A DNA stretch of 30,780 nt from the NCBI GenBank assembly GCA_020052975.1, contig JAGVOC010000412.1, positions 1 through 30,780 of the forward strand, written 5' to 3'. The notes under the pieces were generated by a model, which was not told the DNA's origin, ran no database searches, and saw only the letters and a list, made by a program, of their open reading frames with translations. Shown piece after piece: positions 1 through 6,517 of the stretch. Source of the DNA: Desulfobacterales bacterium. GTDB lineage: Bacteria > Desulfobacterota > Desulfobacteria > Desulfobacterales > RPRI01. Position numbers and translations under genes: made by a program. The stretch's first letter is position 1. Each line of letters opens with the position of its first letter.

Positions 1-156
1 GCTAGTACTTTTGGTAGTATCCATTACTATGGACACTATAGGTTCTCGTACAGGGGACTTTCACCCCATAAGCTCACGCCCGTGCCGGGCGTACACAAAC
101 AAATTCAGCGGATGCAAAAAGCCGCACCGCTGATTAATTCGTTGTACGCAAAATAA
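1..156 (+). CDS. 3' end of a preceding cassette ORF (partial)
   Basis: An open frame runs from the first base of the window to a TAA at 154-156 (51 codons). Its start lies outside the window. The last 20 or so codons run through the attC site at 94-147, which is common for cassette genes whose frame continues into the recombination site. The translated part is basic and aromatic (Tyr, His, Arg) with no motif I can name. It could be the C-terminus of the upstream cassette gene or only an accidental open frame. I do not assign a function. Confidence 0.35.
   Translation, partial: ASTFGSIHYYGHYRFSYRGLSPHKLTPVPGVHKQIQRMQKAAPLINSLYAK
94..147 (+). other. attC site 0 (integron cassette recombination site)
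   Basis: An imperfect inverted repeat: the left arm AACAAATTCAGCGG matches the reverse complement of the right arm CCGCTGATTAATTCGTT apart from extra unpaired bases, with an AT-rich loop around 115-120. The right end is GTTGTAC (141-147), the conserved 3' core of an attC site. Extra unpaired bases in one arm are typical of attC and set the bottom-strand polarity. The next cassette starts at 142, after the G of the core. The reverse complement of this core, GTACAAC, recurs at 2640-2646 at the end of that cassette, which supports both calls. Confidence 0.75.
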
Positions 157-171
157 TAAAAAGGAGACCAC

Positions 172-807
172 ATGCCAAAATCATCATCTCGCAAAATTAT
201 CTCGGATGATTCGACTGAATTGGATGAATCAATACAACCTCCATATCCTGTGGCCCCACCTTGCGGCCGTCTTATTGTTACACGTAAGGGGCACAGCATT
301 ACACGGCAGATACCCAAGCCAGTTGTTTTAGTTGATACGCGTGAAAAATCACCGTTTGATTTCAGTAGGTTTCCTAATTGGATCTCTGATAAAAAGAGGC
401 AGAAACTTACAATAGGTGATTACAGTATAGAAGGTATGGAGTCATTGCTTGCCATAGAACGTAAATCACTTTCTGACCTAATAACTACGCTAATGCAACA
501 ACGCCCGAGATTTTTCAAAATGTGCGAAAGATTGGCAAAATATCGATGGCGTGCTCTCTTAATTGAAGCAAGCTATGAAGATGTTAAATCGCCATACGGA
601 GAAGAGTACAACACACTGGCACATCCCAACGCAGTTTCAGGGTCCCTTGATGCTTTGGAGGCCAAGTTTGGGATACCGGTTATTTATACATCTCGTTACC
701 GTCCTTTGGCAGAAGAAAAAGCTGCGAGCTGGATTTCCAAACATTATACATATTGGTATTTGGAGAACAACGGGCTTGGGCGAGTGCTTCAGGAGGGCGA
801 TCTTTAG
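172..807 (+). CDS. ERCC4-domain (XPF-type) nuclease
   Basis: A 211-residue protein. The ERCC4 nuclease signature GDX(n)ERKX3D is complete: VDTREK with D55, IGDYS around 81-85, and ERK at 96-98 followed by D102. These residues bind the metal in XPF/Mus81-type structure-specific DNA nucleases. The first 50 residues are polar and probably disordered. No helicase or HhH region is present, so it is a stand-alone nuclease domain. The ATG has AAAAGGAG about 7 bases upstream, placed directly after the attC core. It is the first gene of a two-gene cassette, with 34 bases before the AIPR gene, so the two are probably co-transcribed. A DNA-cutting defence partner is inferred. The fold assignment is firm; the substrate is unknown. 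Confidence 0.85.
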   Translation: MPKSSSRKIISDDSTELDESIQPPYPVAPPCGRLIVTRKGHSITRQIPKPVVLVDTREKSPFDFSRFPNWISDKKRQKLTIGDYSIEGMESLLAIERKSLSDLITTLMQQRPRFFKMCERLAKYRWRALLIEASYEDVKSPYGEEYNTLAHPNAVSGSLDALEAKFGIPVIYTSRYRPLAEEKAASWISKHYTYWYLENNGLGRVLQEGDL

Positions 808-841
808 CTTTAGAACAAATTGAGAATGAAAGGAGCTGCAA

Positions 842-2605
842 GTGGCAAATCTTGAAAGACTTGTAGACCAGGCTTTTTCGGACTTGAAGGCAACATGTGG
901 TGGTGTACGGAATGATTATTTTGGACTCATCTACCTCGAAAAAGAGCACGGGCTGAGCCGCGAGAGAGCGGTAAATCAAATTGCTTTCGGTGGAAACGAC
1001 TACGGAATTGATGGGTTTCATTTTGATAGAGACCGTAAGAATCTCTATTTATTTCAATTTAAGTTTACAACTTCACATAGTCAATTCAAAGAAAGCCTTC
1101 ATCGATTGATTGATAGTGGCTTGGAGGTGGCTTTCGTCAACCCGAATACTGATAATTACAAAAACCAGATAATTACACAGCTTAGAAGCTGCATGCTAGA
1201 AAATCGAGCTCTGATTGATCAGGTGTGTATTCACTTTATTTTTCTTGGTGATCCAGCCGAGGCGGAAAGAAGCCAGGTTCTTGATAAGCTTAGAGAAGAT
1301 TTGGAGAACAAGAAATATCTAATTGATAAGTTTTTCGGCGAAAACCAAGTTACTCTCGTTGTTGATTTCCGCTCGTTATCAGGCAAGGTCGGTTCCACAA
1401 CTGACCAGAAAAAAACACATATTTACAATTTGCCAATAAAGGACATGTTTTCACAACCGGGACCAAACGGCGAAGTTATGTATGTGGGTTTCATTCGACT
1501 TATTGATTTGCACCGCATATTTAAAGACATGGGTAAACGATTTTTTGAGCGCAATATCCGTTATGGTTTGGGTTCTGGCGAGGCTGTAAATAGGGCTATT
1601 TCTCGTTCACTAAAATCAATTGTATTGGATGGAAAAGAATCTCCCGAAGTCTTTGCGTTCAATCACAATGGTATTTCTCTCTTTGCTGAAAAGGTTGATC
1701 GTATCGATGGCACCTATCATATTGTTGCGCCAAGACTATTGAACGGCGCACAGACTGTAACGACATTTGCAGATTTTTTCGAGTCGAATGCTGATAATTC
1801 CAAGCTCTTAGAAAGAAGGTCTGTTGCCGAGTCCCTTTTCGTTCTATGCAAAATAATTACTGAAGCATCTCAGGCTTTTGTCACAACCGTCACAATCAAT
1901 AACAACCGTCAGAATCCTGTTGAGCCTTGGAATTTACATGCAAACGATATGATACAGCTACAGCTTCAGGATAAATTTAGGGAAGACCTTGGAATATTCT
2001 ATGAGCGGCAGGAGAATTCCTTTCAGAATGTCGATTTGGAGGAAGAAGGCATTACAGAAGCAAAGGCAATTGAACTTGTCAAACTTGCGCAGACCTACTT
2101 GATTGCCGACGGTAACATCCAAAGACTTTCGAATATGAGACAGGTATTCGAGGACGATAATATTTATAATCAAGTCTTTAACGAAAGGCGTTTGAAGGCA
2201 GATACTAGAGCTATTGTGCTTTGTTATAAAACGCAGTTCAGATTAAAACGGCTTATCAATGATATTCTTGACAAAGGCTATAATAAATATGCTTATGCTC
2301 CTAAAGCTCGCCTCCTTCTTTGGACCTTACTCTGCCAAGGCATTTTAAATGACGACAATCTTCAGTCTTATTCAGATGAATATGGGGAAAATATGAGTAT
2401 CGCTGCTGATTTTACTGATTACCTCTCTGGCCTTGCAACGAAATACTGTCGATTTCTGCTTGGGGAATTGGTCAAGAATGATAAATACGCTGACAAATTC
2501 AGTCAGGGCAATTTCTCGTTCTTACGCACAAACCATGCATACGAATGCTGTATGGAAATCGCATATAAGAAGTGGAAATGGGTTCAGAAAAAACTGAACA
2601 AATAA
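842..2605 (+). CDS. AIPR-family (abortive infection phage resistance) protein
   Basis: A 587-residue protein with a GTG start preceded by AAAGGAG. The N-terminal 130 residues resemble a restriction-endonuclease-like fold (GGNDYGIDG with D57, then LFQFK with Q72 and K74). The middle carries the AIPR hallmark: FNHNGISLFAE near 275, then RLLNGAQTVTTF near 300. AIPR proteins occur in abortive-infection phage defence loci and beside restriction-modification genes. It lies 34 bases behind the ERCC4 nuclease in the same cassette and ends 34 bases before that cassette's attC. I see no promoter of its own. Pairing an AIPR protein with an ERCC4 nuclease in one cassette suggests a two-component system; that is inference. 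Confidence 0.85.
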   Translation: MANLERLVDQAFSDLKATCGGVRNDYFGLIYLEKEHGLSRERAVNQIAFGGNDYGIDGFHFDRDRKNLYLFQFKFTTSHSQFKESLHRLIDSGLEVAFVNPNTDNYKNQIITQLRSCMLENRALIDQVCIHFIFLGDPAEAERSQVLDKLREDLENKKYLIDKFFGENQVTLVVDFRSLSGKVGSTTDQKKTHIYNLPIKDMFSQPGPNGEVMYVGFIRLIDLHRIFKDMGKRFFERNIRYGLGSGEAVNRAISRSLKSIVLDGKESPEVFAFNHNGISLFAEKVDRIDGTYHIVAPRLLNGAQTVTTFADFFESNADNSKLLERRSVAESLFVLCKIITEASQAFVTTVTINNNRQNPVEPWNLHANDMIQLQLQDKFREDLGIFYERQENSFQNVDLEEEGITEAKAIELVKLAQTYLIADGNIQRLSNMRQVFEDDNIYNQVFNERRLKADTRAIVLCYKTQFRLKRLINDILDKGYNKYAYAPKARLLLWTLLCQGILNDDNLQSYSDEYGENMSIAADFTDYLSGLATKYCRFLLGELVKNDKYADKFSQGNFSFLRTNHAYECCMEIAYKKWKWVQKKLNK

Positions 2606-2639
2606 AAAAACGAACTCAAAGCCAAAATATTAATACAGC

Positions 2640-2696
2640 GTACAACCGCGTCGAGCCGACGCCATAAAACGGCGCGGCTCACGCGGAGCGTTATGT
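2640..2696 (+). other. attC site 1
   Basis: 57 bases, the size of the classical 59-base element. Outer cores are GTACAAC and GTTATGT. The inner arms GAGCCGACGCC and GGCGCGGCTC pair with one extra A bulged, and the loop is the short ATAAAAC. The arrangement closely recalls the attC sites of aadA-type cassettes. The site closes cassette 1; cassette 2 begins at 2691. Confidence 0.92.
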
Positions 2697-2715
2697 GTAA
2701 GAATGGAGACAAAAT

Positions 2716-2961
2716 ATGAGGATTGCTGCAATCAGCCTAAACTTTCTGCTTCTTGTAATGGTGCTATTTCTTTTCGCTACCGACGGCGCGCCGGAAGGTG
2801 AAGCATGGTTATTTGTCATTCTCATAATTGCTGCATCAATATGTAATTTGATAGTGCTCTTCGGCGCAAGAGGCGAGACTTGGCTATCTCTCTATTTTAA
2901 AAGAAAAACTTTGGAGGAAAAAAAGAAAATAAACCAGCTTAGTAAGAAAAACGACAATTGA
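2716..2961 (+). CDS. Small two-helix membrane protein
   Basis: An 81-residue protein with two hydrophobic segments (about residues 4-22 and 31-50) and a charged, lysine-rich C-terminal tail (KRKTLEEKKK). It begins 25 bases after the cassette boundary with a GGAG ribosome site. Small inner-membrane proteins of this shape are frequent in integron cassettes and mostly have no known role. A second ORF shares the cassette. No family recognised. Confidence 0.6.
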   Translation: MRIAAISLNFLLLVMVLFLFATDGAPEGEAWLFVILIIAASICNLIVLFGARGETWLSLYFKRKTLEEKKKINQLSKKNDN

Positions 2962-2987
2962 TCATTAATGTGGTAGCACTCGCCCGT

Positions 2988-3011
2988 GTTGACCCTGTTC
3001 ATGAGGTCAAC
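2988..3011. other. Hairpin between two ORFs of cassette 2
   Basis: GTTGACC (2988-2994) and GGTCAAC (3005-3011) form a perfect 7-bp stem around a 10-base loop. It has no T-run, so it is not a classical terminator. It lies in the 94-base gap between the two ORFs of the cassette. It could be a decayed attC left by fusion of two cassettes, or an operator; neither is proven. Confidence 0.35.
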
Positions 3012-3058
3012 ATTTATGTCGGGACTTTATGTCTGGGAATGAATAGGAGGTTCTCTTG

Positions 3059-3343
3059 ATGCTCGAATGGCTTGGATTAATATATGGGATTGCAAAGGAT
3101 TTAAAGGACTATCTAAGGTATGAAGAAGAGGATAAACTGGTTGACTCAAATTGGCCAGCAAAATCCGGCTTCGATGAAAAATGGAGACAGGAAGGCTATC
3201 AACTACGATGGTCACGGCCCGACAAAATTGAAACGCGCCGTCTTGAGGGGTGGGAAGTTCTTTACGAGGTTGATAAAATAAGGCGTGTGCGGCGGCGTAT
3301 AGCATTAAGGGACGGCATGGTATTAATTGGAAAACTAATCTGA
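3059..3343 (+). CDS. Small charged hypothetical protein
   Basis: A 94-residue protein rich in Trp, Lys, Glu and Arg, with a short hydrophobic start (MLEWLGLIYGIA) and a charged remainder ending in an Arg-rich strand region (RRVRRRIAL). AGGAGG at 3045-3050 lies 8 bases before the ATG at 3059, which makes this start better than the TTG at 3056. It is the second ORF of cassette 2 and ends 28 bases before the attC. No known family recognised. Confidence 0.6.
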   Translation: MLEWLGLIYGIAKDLKDYLRYEEEDKLVDSNWPAKSGFDEKWRQEGYQLRWSRPDKIETRRLEGWEVLYEVDKIRRVRRRIALRDGMVLIGKLI

Positions 3344-3370
3344 TCTTTAAATAAAAGAACACCGCCCAGC

Positions 3371-3457
3371 ACATAACAAATCGAGGCGACAGGGAATAGC
3401 CTCTGTGGTTTTTTTCAAAGGGCTTGTTCACCTTGCGCCTCATTTATATCGTTCGCT
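3371..3457 (+). other. attC site 2
   Basis: An 87-base site with outer cores ACATAAC (3371-3377) and GTTCGCT (3451-3457). ACATAAC is the exact reverse complement of the GTTATGT that opens this cassette at 2690. The arm ATCGAGGCGA pairs with TGCGCCTCAT. The larger central region includes further short complementary stretches, as in the longer attC sites of chromosomal integrons. Confidence 0.85.
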
Positions 3458-3471
3458 AAAAAGGAGAGACC

Positions 3472-3855
3472 ATGAGCTTCAAACCTGACTATGGCCTGCG
3501 CCAGATGAATGATGGGGTATCCCGAAACGTGGACCAGTATTTCTATGACTTTCGTTTGTATAGCCTTACGGTGCTTGGTCTAGGCCAATACTCAACGATG
3601 GTTGAGATACCATTTTCTGGCGAACTACACGCTCTTTCACTGGATTTCAACCAAAAGCAACTGGATCAGATTCTTTCCAAGGCACCGCCTCAGATTTCGG
3701 CTTTCATAGGAAAGGAACTAACGCGCGACCCCTACTCACCACGGACACTTGATTTCGAGGGCCAGGTAGTCTTTGGAGTCCGAGCAAGACTTGGAGAGAT
3801 TCAAAAGGTTCAGCGCGAGAGCTTCGTGCCCCTCATTGTCCAAGAAATCATTTGA
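3472..3855 (+). CDS. Cassette 3 hypothetical protein
   Basis: A 127-residue soluble protein with an AAGGAG site 8-9 bases before the ATG, starting 20 bases into the cassette. It fills the cassette and its stop is immediately before the attC at 3857. Predicted mixed alpha/beta: YFYDFRLYSLTVLG and FEGQVVFGVRARLG look like beta strands. I recognise no motif or catalytic residues. Tight packing between two attC sites makes it a real cassette gene, but its role is unknown. Confidence 0.65.
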   Translation: MSFKPDYGLRQMNDGVSRNVDQYFYDFRLYSLTVLGLGQYSTMVEIPFSGELHALSLDFNQKQLDQILSKAPPQISAFIGKELTRDPYSPRTLDFEGQVVFGVRARLGEIQKVQRESFVPLIVQEII

Positions 3856-3856
3856 A

Positions 3857-3915
3857 AGCGAACAAACGGATTCACCAGATGCTCATTCTTCGCGCCGGTG
3901 ATCCTTGACGTACGC
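3857..3915 (+). other. attC site 3
   Basis: AGCGAAC (3857-3863) is the exact reverse complement of the core GTTCGCT that opens the cassette at 3451. The inner arms GGATTCACC and GGTGATCC pair with one extra T bulged. The 3' core should read GTTRRRY but here is GACGTAC, so it is degenerate; recombination at this end may be weak. Confidence 0.75.
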
Positions 3916-3957
3916 AAATATAAATGAAAAATACGATAAAGGAAGCGTCCTGTCACC

Positions 3958-4839
3958 ATGACCGATTTTAGAGAATTGAGAGAAAATATAGACTCTTTGA
4001 TCGATGAAATTAAATCATGGATTGAGAAAAAATCTATTGCTGAATCTATGAGGCGCCTTGAAAAAGCCAACGAATTATTAACTAATCTCAATCAACTCGC
4101 TTCTGGAGAAATTCAAAATAGAGTTGTCGCAAATCGCTCTTTTGATCTTGAGTGTTTAGCGAGAAAGGTCGATGACATATTATCAAAAAGAGAAGCAGGG
4201 AAAAAGGAAGACGGTAATATCGCCTTAAAATGTAATTGGAACGATAAATATTATAAGGCTCCATGTAGTTTGAAAGCTTACAGTTTTAATTTATCAGAGA
4301 ACAAAGCGTGGTGTAGTTCTCCACTGAGTAAATGTCGAGAGTTTACAGACCAAGTATCATTAGAGCATCACCCATGTTATGAGAGTATTGCACTGAAAGA
4401 AATGTACTTTGGCGCTGGGTGGGATCACACCGGAGAAAAAACACAGCCACGCCACATATACAGTGTTAGGCGTGGCAGGTTGGCAATTTTAACAACAAGA
4501 CAACCCGGCGCAGAGGAAAAGGACAGATTAATAATCGGCTGCCTCTATATTGCTAATGTGGTTGACGATCCAGGAGAAGAAACTAAGATTTATGGAGATA
4601 AGGCGAAATCGATAGAAATTGATTACGATGAAATTAAAGTCAAATTTTGGGATTACTACAAGAATGCAGGGGATGAAAATCTTATTCTTTGGGCCTCCGG
4701 CTTATTTCGCTATTTATCAGATGCAACGGTTTTGAATATGCTTAAAGGAATAGGCGAACAATACAAGAACTCAAGGCGAGATGTCTCCAAGATAATTGAA
4801 TTGATTCGCTATTATGAAGACTTAACAAAAAAACCATAG
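3958..4839 (+). CDS. Cassette 4 hypothetical protein with N-terminal coiled coil
   Basis: A 293-residue protein. Residues 1-85 are heptad-rich and charged, probably a coiled coil. A cysteine-rich middle (CNW, APC, WCSSPLSKC, then HHPC, about residues 92-142) could bind a metal. The C-terminal half has a beta-rich stretch (IYSVRRGRLAILTTRQPG, then RLIIGCLYIANV) that recalls PUA/EVE-like modified-base readers. That resemblance is from memory of short motifs and is tentative. A ribosome site (AAAGGAAG) lies upstream with long spacing. It occupies its own cassette between attC sites 3 and 4. A nucleic-acid sensing role is possible but not shown. Confidence 0.6.
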   Translation: MTDFRELRENIDSLIDEIKSWIEKKSIAESMRRLEKANELLTNLNQLASGEIQNRVVANRSFDLECLARKVDDILSKREAGKKEDGNIALKCNWNDKYYKAPCSLKAYSFNLSENKAWCSSPLSKCREFTDQVSLEHHPCYESIALKEMYFGAGWDHTGEKTQPRHIYSVRRGRLAILTTRQPGAEEKDRLIIGCLYIANVVDDPGEETKIYGDKAKSIEIDYDEIKVKFWDYYKNAGDENLILWASGLFRYLSDATVLNMLKGIGEQYKNSRRDVSKIIELIRYYEDLTKKP

Positions 4840-4860
4840 TGATAGCAATAATAAGACAGC

Positions 4861-4952
4861 GTGCAACAATTTTATCGAGCCGACCGGTGATAAGCGGGCA
4901 CGTTTTTCATCTCTAGCCATCTGTCCGGCGGCCCATAATTATCATTTTGCAT
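4861..4952 (+). other. attC site 4 (degenerate 3' core)
   Basis: It starts with GTGCAAC (4861-4867). The inner arms GAGCCGACCGG and CCGGCGGCCC pair around a loop of about 40 bases. The 3' core is TTTTGCAT rather than GTTRRRY, so this end looks decayed. Its position directly after the cassette 4 ORF and before the next ORF fits the array. Confidence 0.6.
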
Positions 4953-4969
4953 AAAGGAAAGTCATATCC

Positions 4970-5455
4970 TTGACTGATACCGAATTGAAATTGTGCGATG
5001 CGGCGACTCAAATGAAATTGATATTTAAACACAACGGTGATGATGAGATATTGCGCTCTTGCATTAACGCTTATCTCTCACATGCTAGAAGTGTTACATT
5101 CGTAATGCAAAAAGAGTCCTCAGCATATCCAGAATTGGTGGCTTGGTACAAGGCTCGGATGTCAAAGCTTCAAAGCGTGCCAATTATGAAATTCTTTAAT
5201 GCAAAGCGTGTTCATACAATTCATAAGGGCGTTGTTAAACCAATAAAGCATGTTACCCCGATATCGAACCTCAAGGAGAACGGTGTTCCGCTCCCCGGAC
5301 AAGCCACCATGATCTTTTGGCAATTTGACGGTGTTGACAAGTTTGTTACTGGCAGCAGCGGCGGTGTATTCCGGCTCTGTGAGGAGTATTTTGTAATTCT
5401 TCGAGAGTTTGTAGGTGAATGGCTCAAGAAGAGGCAAGAGCTCGATATTACATGA
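4970..5455 (+). CDS. Cassette 5 hypothetical protein (helical)
   Basis: A 161-residue protein with a TTG start; an AAAGGAAA site lies about 12 bases before it. The N-terminal half is alpha-helical with the pattern NAYLSHARSVTF followed by a WYKAR helix and FFNAKR. I associate this pattern with a widespread unnamed family, possibly HEPN-like, but I cannot confirm it. It is the last ORF of the integron segment, and no attC is visible behind it. Function unknown. Confidence 0.55.
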   Translation: MTDTELKLCDAATQMKLIFKHNGDDEILRSCINAYLSHARSVTFVMQKESSAYPELVAWYKARMSKLQSVPIMKFFNAKRVHTIHKGVVKPIKHVTPISNLKENGVPLPGQATMIFWQFDGVDKFVTGSSGGVFRLCEEYFVILREFVGEWLKKRQELDIT

Positions 5456-5593
5456 AAAAGGTCAATTCTTTTGTAAATCATGACTCCTCGGTTTCCTTTT
5501 TTTGCCGTGCCTTGTAGGTGGAGCAAACATCTAAAAGGCGAAGATCTCTTAACGCACGGAGGAGATAAATAACCGGAGAGCAATTGATGAGAC

Positions 5594-5755
5594 CTATTTC
5601 CCTTTCTTTGAATACTTCTTCAGGAGATCCTCAACTGCCTCCGAGACAAGAGAACTAAAAGACCGGTCCCTATCCACCGCAAGATGTTTAACTGCTTTGA
5701 TTAACTCTGGATCAAGCCTAACGCCAGTTTGTTTCATGATATTCTTTTCAGCCAT
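5594..5755 (-). CDS. Ribbon-helix-helix DNA-binding regulator (53 aa)
   Basis: Read on the minus strand from ATG at 5755 to TAG at 5594. It has the form of a minimal CopG/Arc-type ribbon-helix-helix protein: a beta strand (TGVRLDPELI), then two helices (KAVKHLAVDRD and FSSLVSEAVEDLLKKY), and a basic tail. A later ATG (codon 7) is possible. It is divergent from the serine resolvase, sharing a 126-base intergenic region with repeated GGTAAC/GTTACC sequences that are good operator candidates. It probably represses itself and the resolvase. It resembles the second RHH protein at 13385-13561; both end in LLKKYSK. Confidence 0.75.
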   Translation of the reverse strand: MAEKNIMKQTGVRLDPELIKAVKHLAVDRDRSFSSLVSEAVEDLLKKYSKKGK

Positions 5756-5777
5756 ATCATAGTTTAGCTCCAAATTG

Positions 5778-5853
5778 TTACCAAGTCAATAAAATAACTT
5801 GACAACATCAGGAATATATTGTAGTTTAGTGGTAACAAGTTAAGTTGGTAACA
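5778..5853. promoter_or_regulatory. Divergent promoter/operator region of RHH gene and resolvase
   Basis: On the plus strand TTGACA (5800-5805) and TAGTTT (5823-5828) are 17 bases apart and could drive the resolvase. GTTACCAAGT (5778-5787) faces the inverted copies GGTAACAAGT (5832-5841) and TTGGTAAC (5846-5853). The two GGTAAC copies are 16 bases apart. TAGTTTAG occurs at both 5761 and 5823. The symmetric repeats flanking the promoter suggest RHH dimers binding cooperatively. Confidence 0.5.
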
Positions 5854-5881
5854 GTCTTTACGGGAAAGAAAAGGAGAAAAC

Positions 5882-6517
5882 ATGAAACAGGAAGTCAGAG
5901 CCGCACTATATGCCCGCTGTTCCACCCACGATAAAGGTCAAGACCCTGAGCTGCAGCTTACGCCGCTCCGGGAATACTGCCAAAGGAGAGGCTTTGCTAT
6001 GGCCGGGGAATACGTTGATAACGGCATCTCCGGCACTAAAGAACGAAGGCCGCAGCTTGATAGTCTAATTGACGCTGCCAGGAAAAGGCAGATTGATGTT
6101 GTTATTGTCTGGAAGCTGGATCGGTTTGGGCGAAGCCTGAAACAGCTTGTTATGGCTTTGGAAGAACTTTCAGCCATAGGTGTAGGGTTTATATCTTTTC
6201 AGGACAATTTAGACCTTACCACCCCTCAGGGAAGGCTCATGTTTCATATTATCGGGGCAATGGCGGAGTTTGAGAGGGAACTTATCCGGGAAAGGGTAAA
6301 AGCAGGGATCGAGAACGCCCGGCGGAAAGGCAAGAGGCTTGGACGAAAGTCTGTACCGCCGGTCGATGTGGCAAAGATTATCCACGCTCACCAGAAGAAC
6401 CCTGCGCTTTCGATCCGGCAGCTTGCTACTGAGCTTGGCTTCAAGAAGTCCCTTGTCCATAAAACCCTGTTGAATTTCAGGAACGGATTGCTTGATGAAT
6501 GCGGATTCGCAGCATAA
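5882..6517 (+). CDS. Small serine recombinase (resolvase/invertase family)
   Basis: A 211-residue protein. The N-terminal catalytic domain has R12 and the nucleophile S14 in YARCSTHDKGQD, then YVDNGISGTKERRP, WKLDRFGRSLKQL, and the helix E signature (AMAEFERELIRERVKAGI). A C-terminal helix-turn-helix of about 45 residues (SIRQLATELGFKKSLVHKTL) follows. Such enzymes resolve cointegrates or invert DNA. The start has AAAGGAG 6 bases upstream. The 211-residue length is normal for the family (about 180-215). No transposase or clear res site was found next to it, so it may be left over from a larger element or belong to a mobile island. Confidence 0.92.
   Translation: MKQEVRAALYARCSTHDKGQDPELQLTPLREYCQRRGFAMAGEYVDNGISGTKERRPQLDSLIDAARKRQIDVVIVWKLDRFGRSLKQLVMALEELSAIGVGFISFQDNLDLTTPQGRLMFHIIGAMAEFERELIRERVKAGIENARRKGKRLGRKSVPPVDVAKIIHAHQKNPALSIRQLATELGFKKSLVHKTLLNFRNGLLDECGFAA

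Larger units (their letters stand above)
94..5455 (+). mobile_element. Integron cassette array segment
   Basis: Five attC-like sites (94-147, 2640-2696, 3371-3457, 3857-3915, 4861-4952) lie after plus-strand ORFs, all in the same orientation. The first 7-bp core of a cassette should be complementary to the 5' core of its own attC. This holds exactly for cassette 1 (GTTGTAC at 141 and GTACAAC at 2640) and cassette 2 (GTTATGT at 2690 and ACATAAC at 3371). It also holds for cassette 3 (GTTCGCT at 3451 and AGCGAAC at 3857). In cassettes 4 and 5 the cores are degenerate. No integrase gene or attI site is in the window, so the platform lies further left or is lost. The last cassette (from about 4947) has no visible attC, so the array seems cut off before the RHH/resolvase module. 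Confidence 0.8.

Noticed and set aside
1..5455. Integron integrase or attI within the window
   Set aside because: No tyrosine recombinase frame is present on either strand in this part; the platform must be outside.
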